From Microglena sp. YARC (lineage: Eukaryota > Chlorophyta > Chlorophyceae > Chlamydomonadales > Chlamydomonadaceae): DNA of 64,000 bases. Location: NCBI GenBank assembly GCA_022414725.1, contig CM039463.1:79905183-79969182 (forward strand), read 5' to 3'. Made by a program: the position numbers and the translations under genes. The stretch's first letter is position 1, and each line of letters starts with the position of its first letter. Below the pieces are notes generated by a model. That model worked only from the letters and a program-made list of their open reading frames with translations, searched no databases and was not told where the DNA came from. Of this stretch, positions 38,039 to 49,895 are shown one piece after another.

Positions 38039-41000
38039 TTGTAGACCTGGTTCCCAGCAAACACGTGAAAGGTATCCTGCCATCAAGCAGCGATGCAGAG
38101 CGCATTGAACCAATAACGGGCAAATTGCCCTTGTGCGTTTGCATGCTTGCATGCTGCATTCAAAGGGTAGTCGAATAGGATAAAAGGGCTTTGATGGATA
38201 CAGATTATGGAGGTGGGGAGCTGAGATATTGGGAGGGCAAGGGATACCTAAGCTATATCGAAATGACGACATAGCTGTAGAAGGTTCTGTCAACCACGTC
38301 CACCCATCCAATCATCTGCAACGCTGTTTTGTTTACAGGGTCCCACTTCTTGGGGTGAAAAACAAGGGCAGTTGGCTTGGCACCAAACTGGCCAGGCCTG
38401 GGGCGCTGTTTTGTGTACAGGGTCCCACTTCTTGGGGTGAAAACCCTTTCGATAATAATGTAAGCTGTTACAGTCCAGGGGAAGGCCAAATTGGCTAAAG
38501 AAATAAAGAAATTCATCATGCATGCATCCATCCATGTCTTCTGGTATCTACAGTTATGCACATATCCCAACGCATCATATGTTTATCTAGCTTCCTGTCT
38601 GCTCCTCTGCCTCATGCATTACCATCTATAGGTTCGAATCTGCACTCTGACATGTGCACTAAAAATCCCTGGTTTCCGTTCATCTCGCATGGGGGGAAAT
38701 TGTTCGCTGCAATGTGCAGACAGTTAGACGCCAAAACTGGCGTATAGAACCCTGAAACAATTATTATTTACCATCTATACATATATCTCAACACATCTTG
38801 CATGATTCAGTAGTTACAATACATTGTCTAAGACAGGGCATTGTTGACCTACGCCAAGCTCGCTAGGTGTGTATGCTGCTACAGTCCAGGGTTAGCCAAT
38901 TAGGCTTAAGGGACTTGCCTAATCATGATATCTGCATATCTAAACGAAAAAACATCGATGAAATGACCCCCTTAAAATCGTTTTACCCATGGGGGCCCTA
39001 AGTTCGTGCTACAGTAATAATTCCTTTTGACTTCACGACCATTCCTTATGTTACGATTGCTATACTGCACCCGGGGGGGTGGGGTGGGCGGGTGGGTGGG
39101 TGGGTCTTCCATGCACTCTTTAACTACGAAGCAAAGGGTGCAAGCAACCTTTTTATATCACCGGTATAACCTTTGTGTCTTTCTACCTATTGAGCTCTAA
39201 ATAAGAGCAGGCACAAGGTAGTTGGGTAGCTCGTAGGTAGCAGGCAAACGTAGGGACCGGCAAATCATATGATGGTGACCAAAGACGAGTATGATATCAT
39301 ACAAAGATCATATGATTTAATATCATATGATATGATGCCGTAGGCCAAAGTTACCGAGTCTGACCGCCGGCATCGTATGATATCATATGATGACATGATA
39401 TCATATTGCCTATCCCTAGGCATACGTGATCACAAACACTGACGCATCCATCATGGTTTGCAAATCGAAATATACTCAAACAGCTCACGGCTGCCCCAAT
39501 CACCAACTCTTCATGTTCACACCTAAAGACTGTCCTCATAACTCATTCTTCTTGTTCATGCCTTGTTAATCAGTGTAAATAGTCTCATCCCATTCACTTC
39601 TTGGACATACCGGTAAGTGTGAACAGTCTCATCCCATTCACTTCTTGGACATACGTGTGAACTGTTTCATCCCATTCACTCCTTGGGCATACGAGTGAAC
39701 TGTGTCATCCCATTAACTCCTTCGACACAAGTATGAACAGTCTCATCCAGGGTTGTCCAGGACGCTGCGTCCTCCGTCGCAGACGCAACGTCAAAGGGTC
39801 CATTGCGTCGCAGGACGCAACATGGGGAGGGTCCGTTTACCAGAAGGAAGGGTCCGTTGCGTCGCAGGACACAGGCTATACAATTGGGTGCGTCTCAGGC
39901 AGCAGTGCCGGGGGTCCTCCTGAAGTCTCCCTAGTCTCATCCAGTTCATGCCCTAGGCCTCTGCAGCATCGGCATCAATTCCCAAGATTATGGACAGGGT
40001 TTGGGAAGGCAGGCCAGGTTAATTAGGTAGTGGTTGATACTCGTTTGGTCGAGGGTCGGTATCTCCCGCCGACCCTAAGTGTGCCTGCTCTTTTGTAGGA
40101 GTGGCAACGCCATTCGAACTGAATCCTCGGTGTCGCTGGTTTGTGTCGGGAGACCCACCTCCTGGGGTGAAATTCCTTTCACAACTAGAAAAGAAAAAAA
40201 ACAACCAAGCATATAAGAGAGTACATTTCCAGATACTTTAATATCAGATGATATCAGATGATCAGGCAAATTGACAAGCCTTTTGTGAGAAGCTAGTAGA
40301 CGAATTCACATCTATGATTCATGACAAGCATTCGAATGCAGTAGCAAACATGGTGATCAGATCAGCACCTCCACATTCTTCACCCCCATCCCGAGCTTGC
40401 TCAGCATCATCCCCAGTCACCCACTCCCCATCCTCCACCCCCTGTCCCGAACCCTATGATCCCCATAAAAACAGCACCTCCACACTCTTTACACCCATCC
40501 CGAGCTTGCTCAGCATCATCCCCAGTCACCCACTCCCCATCCTCCACCCCCTGTCCTGAACCCTACAATCACTATAAAATCAGCACCTCCACACTCTTCA
40601 CCCCCATCCCGAGCCTGCTCCCATCATCCCCAGTCACCCACTCCCCATCCTCCACCCACTGTCCCGAACCCTATGATCACCATAAAATCAGCACCTCCAC
40701 ACTTTTTACCCCCATCCCGAGCTTGCTCACCATCATGCCCAGTCCCCCCTCCCCCCCCCCCCCCCCCCCCCCCGTCCTAAACTCAACAATCACCTTCAAA
40801 TCAGCAGCTTCTTGAGAAGATTCTCTCTGTCTCTTGGCACCTGCCCCTCCTGCCTCAGGCTTCACACTCTTTGGCCGCGACTTGATCTTGAGCTTGGTGC
40901 CAGAAGGAACCCCACCAGGGGCAGCACCTGCTGTATCACCGGCCTTGGTATCCCATTCTATAATCAGTCGGTCGCCCTTGTCCTCCTGAGAATGTTGGTT

Positions 41001-44000
41001 TGTGTCGTATGTGCGTAAATGCCTGCCTTTCTGTCTGTCTGCTTGTTTATCTGTCCGTCTGTCCACTTGTCTGTCTATGTGCCTGTCCGCTTGTCTGTCT
41101 GTCTGTCCGCCTACCTGCCTGTCTGCTTGTTTGTCAGTCTGTCTGTCTGTCTGCCTTTCCGGTGAAGGGTGTCATACAATTAAGTTGAGTTCCAGTCACC
41201 CAGTACAAATTAAATTATCACTGTAGCACGAACTCAGGGCCCCTGTCGGTTAAACAATTGTTTGGGGCTCAGTTCATCAGTGCTTTTTCTTTTTAAGCCC
41301 TTCCTATACAGTTGGGCAAGTCCCTTAAGTCTATTTGGCCTACCCCTGGACTGTAACATACGTACAACACCATATGCCAAACCACCTTTTAGTGTAACTG
41401 CCCGTCAACATCTGTCAGCCTGTCTATCTATACTGGTATGTGTGTTGTGTGTGTTTATTTGTGTGCATTACAGTCCAGGGGTAGCAGGATGGAATAACAC
41501 GCACAAGCAAAATAGTGCTCGCCCATGGGCTTACCATGGAGCATGTATCACACAATACATGACACATTGATACATGACACATTGATACATTACACAGCAA
41601 GATGCAGCTGACGTCCAACAATAAGCAGAGTGTTTTTCTGTTGGGCTACGAGCAGCTGCTTCTAGGTAGCTTTCCAGTATGTGCCACACCATCCATTACA
41701 CAGCAAGACACAGCTGACGGCCCAAAGCAAGCTGAGTGCTCTTCTTTTCGGCTACGAGCAGGATGGAACAACACACACACACACACACACACACACAAGT
41801 AAAATAGGGCTCAACCATGGGCTTACCATGAAGCATGTGTCACACGATACATTGCACATTAGTACATTACACATGAGTCCATTTCAAATTAGTACATGAG
41901 TCCATTTCAAATTAGTACATGAGTCCATTTCAAATTAGTACATGAGTCCAGTACACATTACATTAGTACATTACACAGCAAGACACATCAAATGGCCAAC
42001 AACAACAACAGTAATAACAACAAGTACTTTGGATCATGGTTTTTATTTTAACCTCAAGCAGCAGCTTCTCTGAGCCAGCCACTGGGTTAAGCCCCAAGAT
42101 TTTGACAGTTCTAGAGAGCCGCTTGTGAGCTTCTAGACGCATCCACTCATAGAGTTTGATGTAAGTCAGGAATGACTTAAATCAAGCTCCCCATACGCCC
42201 CGGGGCTCCGCGCTTTTGCGCTCCGCGGGGTTCGGGGGGCAGCGCGTCGCACTAGGGTCGCACAGAGTAGCTCAATGTGCGACACGTCGCACTAAACACA
42301 ACAGCTGATTTTAACAAACACAATTCTCCACATACGCTAATAGAGCTTGATGTAAAGAACAAATTTCCACTTCAGCCCCAATGATATTGGTACGCAAGTG
42401 GTATAGCACAGCTTGGGGTACAGCATAGCTGGCGGTACAGCGCAGCTTGCGTTACAGCATTGCTTGAGGTACAGCGTAGCTTGGGGTACAGCGGTACAGC
42501 ATAGCTTGTGGTACAGCGTAGCTTGGGGTACAGCGGTACAGCATAGCTTACGGTACAACGAAGCTTGGGGTACAGCATAATTCGCGTCACAGTGTAGCTT
42601 GCGTTACAGCATAGCTTCTGTTACTGCATAGCTTGCGATGCAGCATAGCTGAAGGTATAGCATGGCTTGCGGTGCAGCGTATCTTGGGGTATAGCATAGT
42701 TCGCGACGCAGTGTAGCTTACTTTACTGCATAGCTTGCGATACAGCATACCTTACGGTACAATGGAGCTTGTGGTACAGCATAGCTTGCGGTGCAGCGTA
42801 GCTTACGGTATAGCATAGCTTGCGGTACAGCGTAGCTTACGATATAGCACAGCTTGCAGTATAGCATAGCTTGGGGTACAACGAAGCTTGGGGTACAGCA
42901 CAGCTTGCGGAACAACGAAGCTTGCGGTACAGCGCAGCATACCGTACAGCATATCTTAAGGTGTAACATAGCTTGCGGTACAGCAGAGCTTACGGTACAA
43001 CAAAGCTTGGGGTACAGCATAGCTTGCGGTACAGCGTAGCTTACGGTACAGCATAGCTTGCGGTACAGCGTAGCTTACGGTACTACATAGCTAATGGTAC
43101 AGCATAGCTTGGGGTAGAGCATAGCTTGCGGTACAGCATAGCTTGCGGTACAGTGTAGCTTGCAGTACAGTATAGCTTGCGGTACAGCATAGCTTGCGGT
43201 ACAGTATAGCTTGCGGTACAGCATAGCTTGCGGTAAAGCATAGCTTGCGGTACAGTATAGCTTGCGGTACAGCATAGCTCGCGGTAAAGCAGAGCATGCG
43301 GTACAGTATAGCTAATGGTACAGCATAGCTTGGGGTAGAGCATAGCTTGCGGTACAGCATAGCTTGCGGTACAGCATAGCTTGCGGTACAGTATAGCTTG
43401 CGGTACAGCATAGCTTGCGGTACAGCATAGCTTGCGGTAAAGCATAGCTTGCGGTACAGCATAGCTTGCGGTACAGCATAGCTTGCGGTAAAGCATAGCT
43501 TGCGGTACAGTATAGCTTGCGGTAAAGCATAGCTTGCGGTACAGCATAGCTTGCGGTACAGTATAGCTTGCGGTACAGTGTAGCTTGCGGTACAGCATGG
43601 CTTGCGGTACAGTATAGCTTGCAGTACAGTGTAGCTTGCGGTACAGCATAGCTTGCGGTACAGTATAGTTTGCGGTAAAGCATAGCTTGCCGTAAAGCAT
43701 AGCTTGCGGTACAGTATAGCTTTCGGTACAGCATATCTTGCGGTAAAGCATAGCTTGCGGTACAGCATAGCTTACGGTACAACCTAGCTAATGGTACAGC
43801 ATAGCTTGGGGTACAGCATAGCTTGCGGTACAGTATAGCTTGCGGTACAGTGTAGCTTGCGGTACAGTATAGCTTGCGGTACAGCATAGCTTGCGGTACA
43901 GTATAGCTTGCGGTACAGCATAGCTTGCGGTGCAGCATAGCTTGCGGTAAAGCATAGCTTGCGGTACAGTATAGCTTGCGGTACAGCATAGCTTGCGGTA

Positions 44001-46272
44001 AAGCATAGCTTGCGGTACAGTATAGCTTGCGGTAAAGCATAGCTTGCGGTAAAGCATAGCTTGCGGTACAGCATAGCTTGCGGTAAAGCATAGCTTGCGG
44101 TACAGTATAGCTTGCGGTAAAGCATAGCTTGCGGTAAAGCATAGCTTGCGGTACAGCATAGCTTGCGGTAAAGCATAGCTTGCGGTACAGTATAGCTTGC
44201 GGTACAGCATAGCTTGCGGTACAGCATAGCTTGCGTTACAGCATAGCTTGCGGTACAGCATAGCTTGCGGTAAAGCATAGCTTGCGGTAAAGCATGGCTT
44301 GCGGTAAAGCATAGCTTGCGGTACAGTATAGCTTGCGGTACAGCATAGCTTGCGGTACAGCATAGCTTGCGGTACTGTACAGCTTGCGGTACAGTATAGC
44401 TTGCGGTAAAGCATAGCTTGCGGTACTGTACAGCTTGCGGTACAGCATAGCTTGCGGTAAAGCATAGCTTGCGGTATAGCATAGCTTGCGGTACAGCATA
44501 GCTTGCGGTAAAGCATAGCTTGCGGTACAGTATAGCTTGCGGTACAGCATAGCTTGCGGTACAGCATAGCTTGCGGTAAAGCATAGCTTGCGGTACAGTA
44601 TAGCTTGCGGTACAGCATAGCTTGCGGTAAAGCATAGCTTGCGGTAAAGCATAGCTTGCGGTACAGTATAGCTTGCGGTACAGCATAGCTTGCGGTAAAG
44701 CATAGCTTGGGTCTCGCCTCAGGCAGTTCAAAGGCCCCAGGAGCTAAGGGAATGGAAAACCACCTATAGGTGTAACCGCGTGTCACCATCTGCCAGCCTG
44801 CCTGCCTGCCTATCTATACTGGTATGTATGTTAGGTGTGAGCGTCACAGTCCAGGGGTAGCAAGATGGCACACTACACAAACACAGCCTCACCTCAGGCA
44901 GCTCAAAGGCTCCAGGAGCTAAGGGAATGGCTCGTGCAATATCCTCCTTTGAAAATTCCGTGCACTGGTACTCGTTGGGAGGCCAGTCAGCCACGTCTGC
45001 CAACTGCCAGCGTGCGCCCCTACAAATGACCGCATCAGGGATTTTTCTTCAAATCTGAGAGAGGTTTATATCTAGCTTAATAGTTTTAAGCCTCCTCCAG
45101 GGACAGCGACTGTATAGCTTTTTATAGCTTTTTATGGCCATTTAGGGTCATATATTGGGATTCTTTATATTGGCTATTTGAGCAAAAGCGGGGTCAAAAG
45201 TAGCGATTGCTACATATACTGATTTGATAATATGGCTTATCAGCTAGATATGCCAATGGCCAGCGTGCACCCCCACATTGCATTGTAAAGTTGCAACATT
45301 GAATTGATGACATGTCATGTCAGCTAGATATGCCAATGGCCAGCGTGTGCTGCTACCGTGGATCGCAACATTGAATTTATGACATGGCCTATCAGCTAGA
45401 TTTGCCAATGGCCAGCGTGCACCCCCACATTGCATTGTAAAGTTGCAACATTGAATTCATGACATGTCATGTCAGCTAGATATGCCAATGGCCAGCGTGT
45501 GCTGCTACAGTGGATCGCAACATTGAATTGAATACATGGCCTATCAGCTAGATATGCCAATGGCCAGCGTGCACCCCCACATTGCATTGTAAATTTGCAA
45601 CATTGAATTGATGACATGTCGTGTCAGCCTTGAGGCTGATAAACACGGGTAGCATTAACAAATTAAGGTAATGATAACGCCTGATGGGGCGTGGTGTTAA
45701 GGGAGCCCGTCGTACGCGGGTGGGGAGCGGTCTCCTACCTCAACTGGACAAGCTACCATCGCGGTTGACGACGACCTGCAACGCCAAGAGCGACCGAAGG
45801 GGGAGTCGAACCCCCGACTCTTCATTCTGAAAGTGACTCAGTCTAACATTAGACTAATGTATATCACTGAAAGAGGCTAACAAATTAAGCACTACCACAA
45901 CACAGTCCTTTAGTACGTAAAGCAATCAAACCAGTGATGATAGCCTCCTATCCCATTCTCAGCCCCTGAGGTACAAACAATAAATCAAATTGGGGGGGGG
46001 GGGGGGGGGGGGAAGCCTCCTATTCCATCCCTAGCCTTATCAACGAAACCTACTTATAAAGCTTCCTATCCACAGCAGTTGTGAGCTTGGAAAAGTAGTT
46101 GACTACAGGCTGGCTTAGCGCGAATTGATAGAGCCGAGATAGGCCGTGGTGTTCCAGCAGATCCTTGGCACCGGAAATGCCCTCAGGTGCAGCCTCTGTT
46201 AGGGGCAGGGGCACAGGCAGGTTGTGCGTGATTATGTGTGTGTGTGCTTGAGTGTCCATGGAAGAGTGAGAA

Positions 46273-46340
<68 letters not shown>

Positions 46341-47093
46341 AGTTGAGATGAATTCACTGTGTGGCTTGACCGTAAATTTTCTGTCAGGAACCGTTCACCG
46401 TTCGTGTCCTTGGCACTGAATGCGCCCTCGGGTGCAGCTTCTGGAGAGGCAACAAGAGAGACAGGAGGCGAGATCAATGAGACCACCACCACCCACCACC
46501 AACCACCCAACCACCATCAGTGTTCACAGGAGAGACAGGAGGCGAGATCAATGAGACCACCACCACCCACCACCACCCACCCACCCAACCACCATCAGTG
46601 TTCACACGAGAGACAGGAGGCGAGATCAATGAGACTTTTGGACTATTTAAGCAATTGGGACATAAACAACGCTGACACTGGCAGGGGGGGGGGCACGTGC
46701 AGGGTGTGTGTGTTCATGTGTGTAAGGGGGTGTCTGTGTGTATGTATGCATATGTTTATGTGTGTGTGAGTGTGGTGGTGGTGGGGAGGGGGGGAGGGAA
46801 GGCATTTTTGACTGCCATGCTGCGGGAGGGGAGACGAATGAGATGAAGCGCAGGTAGTTCTAGAACCACCGGTGATACCACGAATTGGTCACTTCAGGTT
46901 TGAGCAGCTGCATTATGTGTGGTCTGTCAAAAAGCAAACAGAGAAAACAGTATTTTCATCTGCAGCTTGCTAGATGTGCTCTGCAAACATCTAAGCAGTT
47001 ATGGAGTGGCGCTGGGAGCTAGGGATTCAACATCCTAAAATGGGACTCACTGCTTTGTTTGACAGTCTCAGCCACAAGCTTCAGGGATGTCAT
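38039..47093 (-). CDS. Unrecognised multi-exon protein, 3' end unresolved
   Basis: Exons on the minus strand with matching phases: 47093-47051 (possible start, MTSLKLVAETVKQS), 46195-46054, 45019-44893, 40985-40794 and, less surely, 38076-38039. Joined, they give about 180 residues. Recognisable stretches are LSQPVVNYFSKLTTAVDRKL, DWPPNEYQCTEFSKEDIARA, IPLAPGAFELPEEDKGDRLI, then a Gly/Ala/Lys-rich low-complexity segment (PSGTKLKIKSRPKS) and DTFHVFAGNQVY. Four phase joins in a row (1, 2, 0, 0) argue that this is a real gene, but I do not recognise the family. No clear membrane segment is seen. The first exon is open further upstream (to an AG at about 47127), so the true start may lie in another exon. 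Exons 2, 3 and 4 have strongly reduplicated edges, and the 17-bp satellite fills intron 3. Confidence 0.65.
38325..39012. repeat. Fragments and one reversed copy of the TTTGGGGTTCAG family
   Basis: About 38879-39012 is a reversed full-type copy (TACAGTCCAGGGTTAGCCAA at one end, ATCGTTTTACCCATGGGGGC at the other). At 38328-38500 a GGGTCCCACTTCTTGGGGTG segment is present twice, 77 bp apart, followed by TTACAGTCCAGGGGAAGGCC. It lies in intron 4 of the unrecognised gene. Confidence 0.55.
39256..39420. mobile_element. Palindromic ATATGATATCAT element, reversed copy
   Basis: It starts GGCAAATCATATGATGGTGA and ends TGATATCATATTGCCTATCC. The GTCTGACCGCCGGCATC block is shared with the copies at 34495, 48328 and 50980. 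GTAGGGACC and TCCCTAGG flank it as further inverted ends. Confidence 0.7.
39745..40195. repeat. Two dispersed elements (GTCCAGGACGCTGCGTCC and CCAGGAGGTGG types)
   Basis: 39745-39830 matches 15872-15950: GGTTGTCCAGGACGCTGCGT, then a GGCCC/GGGTCC GTTGCGT block, here repeated. 40030-40195 is the reverse complement of the element at 16785-16960. It also contains four tandem TTCATCCCATTCACTCCTTG-type units just upstream (39585-39745). Confidence 0.6.
40340..40793 (-). repeat. Donor-edge repeats of unrecognised-gene exon 4
   Basis: On the minus strand the exon 4 edge is GCTGCTGATTTGAAG|GTGATTG. Downstream, GGTGCTGATTTTATGGTGATC-like sequence followed by GTTCGGGACAG and GGATGGGGAGTGGGTGAC recurs about four times, at about 110-115 bp period (cores near 40685, 40570, 40455 and 40345). 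The copies keep a GTGAT donor-like core although the adjacent exon bases have diverged. Confidence 0.75.
41020..41165. repeat. GTCTGTCT / CTGTCCGC tract
   Basis: Low-complexity repeats of CTGTCTGTCTG and GTCTGCTTG immediately upstream of exon 4 of the unrecognised gene. No gene. Confidence 0.9.
41228..42160. repeat. Dispersed elements and ATTAGTACATGAGTCCATTTC repeat
   Basis: 41228-41360 is a TTTGGGGTTCAG-family copy. 41630-41770 holds two left ends of the AGCAGCTTC family (TTTCTGTTGGGCTACGAGCA and TTCTTTTCGGCTACGAGCA). 41870-41965 holds four units of CATGAGTCCATTTCAAATTA. 42036-42160 is a partial AGCAGCTTC copy. The flanking ACACACTGATACATTACACA-type motifs also recur. All lie in intron 3 of the unrecognised gene. 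Confidence 0.6.
42395..44709. repeat. 17-bp satellite, about 135 copies
   Basis: The unit is TAGCTTGCGGTACAGCA with common variants TAGCTTGCGGTAAAGCA and TATAGCTTGCGGTACAG. Homogeneity increases from left to right: the first 700 bp are diverged, the right-hand part is nearly uniform. The unit has no stop in the minus orientation and 17 is not a multiple of three. All three minus frames therefore read the same 17-residue period (LYRKLCCTASYAVPQA-like), giving open frames up to 333 codons; these are artefacts. The array ends at 44709, against a copied edge of exon 3 of the unrecognised gene. Confidence 0.97.
44704..44892 (-). repeat. Donor-edge repeat of unrecognised-gene exon 3
   Basis: The last about 45 bases of exon 3 (encoding IPLAPGAFELPE) recur at 44704-44755, about 180 bp into the intron. 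There the donor reads GCGAGACC in place of GTGAGGC and has lost its GT. The intervening sequence includes CTGCCTGCCTGCC and a TACAGTCCAGGGGTAGC-type fragment similar to 41470-41490. Confidence 0.8.
45240..45625 (-). repeat. Acceptor-edge repeats of unrecognised-gene exon 3, five copies
   Basis: On the minus strand exon 3 begins GGGCGCACGCTGGCAGTTGG. Upstream, GGGTGCACGCTGGCCATTGG and CAGCACACGCTGGCCATTGG alternate, with cores near 45261, 45341, 45413, 45493 and 45564. The period alternates 80 and 72 bp, a dimer of about 152 bp. The copies retain residues resembling GARWPLA.LAD of the exon. Their AG acceptors are mostly degraded (TGTGGGGGTGC). Confidence 0.85.
45670..45850 (-). mobile_element. 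tRNA-derived SINE-like element
   Basis: On the minus strand it has a tRNA-like head with the strong B-box GGGGGTTCGACTCCCCC, an unpaired anticodon region, then a body and the tail CCATCAGGCGTTATCATTACC shared with 10204-10368. The two heads differ, so they may be different tRNA-derived subfamilies sharing a tail. It lies in intron 2 of the unrecognised gene. Confidence 0.55.
45984..46336. repeat. Poly-G run and (GA)n tract flanking exon 2
   Basis: A run of about 21 G at 45992-46012 lies in intron 2, and a GA microsatellite of about 65 bp at 46272-46336 lies in intron 1. The exon itself (46054-46195) is clean. Confidence 0.9.
46380..46640 (-). repeat. Acceptor-edge copy of unrecognised-gene exon 2 plus tandem units
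   Basis: Exon 2 begins AG|AGGCTGCACCTGAGGGC. A copy with an intact acceptor, CAG|AAGCTGCACCCGAGGGC, starts at 46440, 245 bp upstream, and continues for about 35 bases. Above it, the reverse of AGAGACAGGAGGCGAGATCA, then ATGAGACCACCACC, occurs three times (about 46455-46630). Confidence 0.8.
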
Positions 47094-47466
47094 GATCAGA
47101 ATCTCAGCTAACGCATCTGAAGAATGACACAGCCTCAGGTGCTAAGCCTGTCTACGACCGTGCAGAGCCCAACGCCTAGACCGCGCAGTGGGGGAGATTT
47201 TCGCTGCGCTGGCCGATTAATAATGGGAAGGGAAGAGAAATGGGCGAGGAATGCAAGGGGAAGAAGAATCGAGAAACAAAAAATGAAATACGTGGTAGAC
47301 CGTACGCCAGTTGGGCTGACCCGCCATACGCCAGTTGGGCTAACCCCGTCATGTGAATCATGTGAATAACTTAGGCACCACCTGGCGACTGCGAATATAC
47401 CCCCCTATCTATTCCTCCACAGCTAGACACCATCCTCCCACCCTTCTGCTTTAATCCCACGGCGAA
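46641..47466. other. Intron 1 of the minus-strand gene and spacer between divergent genes
   Basis: 46641-47050 holds G-rich low-complexity sequence and no certain exon. Minus-strand LLKPEVTNSWYHRW near 46860-46910 looks coding-like but does not fit the splice phase. 47094-47466 separates the minus-strand gene start from the tentative plus-strand exon at 47467. It contains a duplicated CGCCAGTTGGGCT(G/A)ACCC motif (47308-47346). If both gene models are right, this is a short shared promoter. Confidence 0.4.
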
Positions 47467-49848
47467 ATGCATCTGAAGGGCGCTACCCTCGCGCAGCACG
47501 TTATTCATAATTCACGTTTCTGTAAGCGCACTGTCAGCTCAGCGGTGTGCCCCGTGCCGGCGACTGCAAATTACTCCCCCAGACGTTCCGTCTCTACCGC
47601 GGCGGGGGTGCTAGTCGAGCGCGGCATCGATGACAGTGAGTGGTTGACCCCAACGCCGGCTAGTTACTCGTCCCACCATGTGGTATCTTCCGGGTGGTTC
47701 ACAGAATCCCCCGCAGCGCCCTTGCCCACATTACGAACAAACATAATGAAATCTTTACAGAGCAGGGCATAAGCAAATGCCCTGCCGATGCAACAGTGGC
47801 ACCCATGTGGATGGGTTGGAACGCCCATTACTCATCAAAAATATTTGATAAACCTTGGAAAACTTGGCATAAAGAGCTATCACAAAACAACACAAATAAG
47901 GGTTGGGTATACAATGGATGTGTGTCGCAGACTGGCGGTTTCGCTAGGCTGCTTGCCTGGCGGATCTAGACCCTATCGTAGTACCCTACGGCAGCCTGCA
48001 CCTGTTCAGGTTGTTAACAGGTGTTCAGGTTGTTAAACACCTGTTATAACACTACATATTCAACCAATAATGTACATAAACAGATGTTTAACACCCTTTA
48101 CACCTGTTTAACAACCTGAACAGGTGCAGGCTGCCGTCGGGGGTAGGACTGCCCCACCACCTGTGATGGATGCACTGCCCCGCTCCCCTATTCCCCCCCT
48201 AGCCCGAATAATCCAAACGGTATTTTGATGATAAGGGTAACATTATCCTGGTGCTCTACTCCAAATCTGCCCCTAGGGTTCATGGTTGTTAAGGGGGAAA
48301 CAATGTCTCTTTGTTGCACCATGGTTAGGGATCGGCAATATGATATCATATGATATCATGTCATCATATGATGCCGGCGGTCTGACTAGGTAACTTTGGC
48401 CTGGGGCACCATATCTTATGATATTAAATCATATGATTTGTGTATGATATCATATGATATCATACTAGTCTTTGGTTAACATCATATGATTTGCCGTTCC
48501 CTAACCATGGTGCTACCAGTAGCCTTCCAGGTGATTCAAGTAGGGGTCTACTATGTTATATACTATTAGTGAATAAATAATATTATATAATATTATATAA
48601 TATTAGTCTGACGAGCCGTCTCACCAGAATTTCGAATTTATTTGAAAAACTAATATTATTGTGACACTAGAACAATATTAGGTAATATTAGTTTTTCAAA
48701 CACTAATATTAGTAGCCTTCCAGGTGATACTAGCAACTTTCTTGGGGTGGGATGGGGTGGGGTGGGGGAAAGGAAACTGCAAATGCTCTAACGTAGCTCC
48801 CCCCAAACACCAACATAGCTTTTCTTTTCAGCAACGAGCGACAGCTTCTAGACAGCTCCCCTGACTGGCTATTCAGCCAAGCCTAACAATACCTTGTGCA
48901 CCTTGAAGCTGACACAATCGGCTGTTTAGAAGTGTGGGAATGTTGGGGTGTAACTCCGGAGCTGTCTCAGGGAGCTATCAAGAAGCTTCTGCTCGCAGCC
49001 GAAAATAAAAGCTGTGAACACCAGGGATTTGTTTTTAGTCCAGACAGTTTTTTTTATAGCTTCATGGGTTTAGGTCTCCTCCAGGGACAGCGTCCTTGTA
49101 GCTTTTTATAGTTTTTAGGGCCTTGTAGGGCCATATATTTGGGTTCGATATAGCGGCAATTTGGGCCCAAACAGGGTCAAACATAGTGAAAACTAAAAAT
49201 AGCGGGGGAAACAAATCCTTGCTGAACACCAAGGTACGTTATGTGGCACATGAGCTACTTACGCATATGTACATGCATCAATATAATATATATGTGTATC
49301 AATGTATATGTATCACATCTATCATAAAAATCCCTGCAGAACAGCAAGGCACATTATGTGGCACATGAGCTACACAAGTAGCACCTAAAAACAATTGGCT
49401 GGCTCAGGGAGCTACCAAGAAGCTTCTGCTCGTAGCCGAAAAGAAAAGCTCTGACCAGCAAGGTGCACTATGTGGCACATGAGCTACTTACGTATATGTA
49501 TATGCATCAATATTATATATATGTACATCAATATATATTTATCACCTATATCATAAACATCCCTGCAGGACACCAAGGTACACTATGTGGCACATGAGGT
49601 ACTTAAGTATATGTATGTATATATAATAAATATTATTATCAATGTATATGTATCACCTATATCATAAAAATCCCTACAGAACAGCAAGGTGCATTATGTG
49701 GTACACGAGCTACATGAGTAGCATTTAACAAAAATGGTTGGCTCAGGGAGCTACCAAGAAGCTTCTGCTCGTAGCCGAAAAGGAAAGCTCTGAACAGCAA
49801 GGTGCACTATGTGGCACATGAGCTACTTACATATATATATGTATGTAT

Positions 49849-49895
<47 letters not shown>

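Noticed and set aside
43083..44789. Open frames of 222-333 codons rich in Tyr, Lys, Cys
   Set aside because: All three minus frames of the 17-bp satellite are open with the same peptide period; this follows from unit length and lack of stops.
46840..46920. Extra exon (LLKPEVTNSWYHRW) in the unrecognised minus-strand gene
   Set aside because: Its phase does not fit between the exons ending at 47051 and starting at 46195, which join directly in phase.
47100..47190. Plus-strand exon ending ASGAKPVYDRAEPNA then stop
   Set aside because: Short, overlaps the minus-strand exon in antisense, and has no phase-compatible partner upstream; likely chance.
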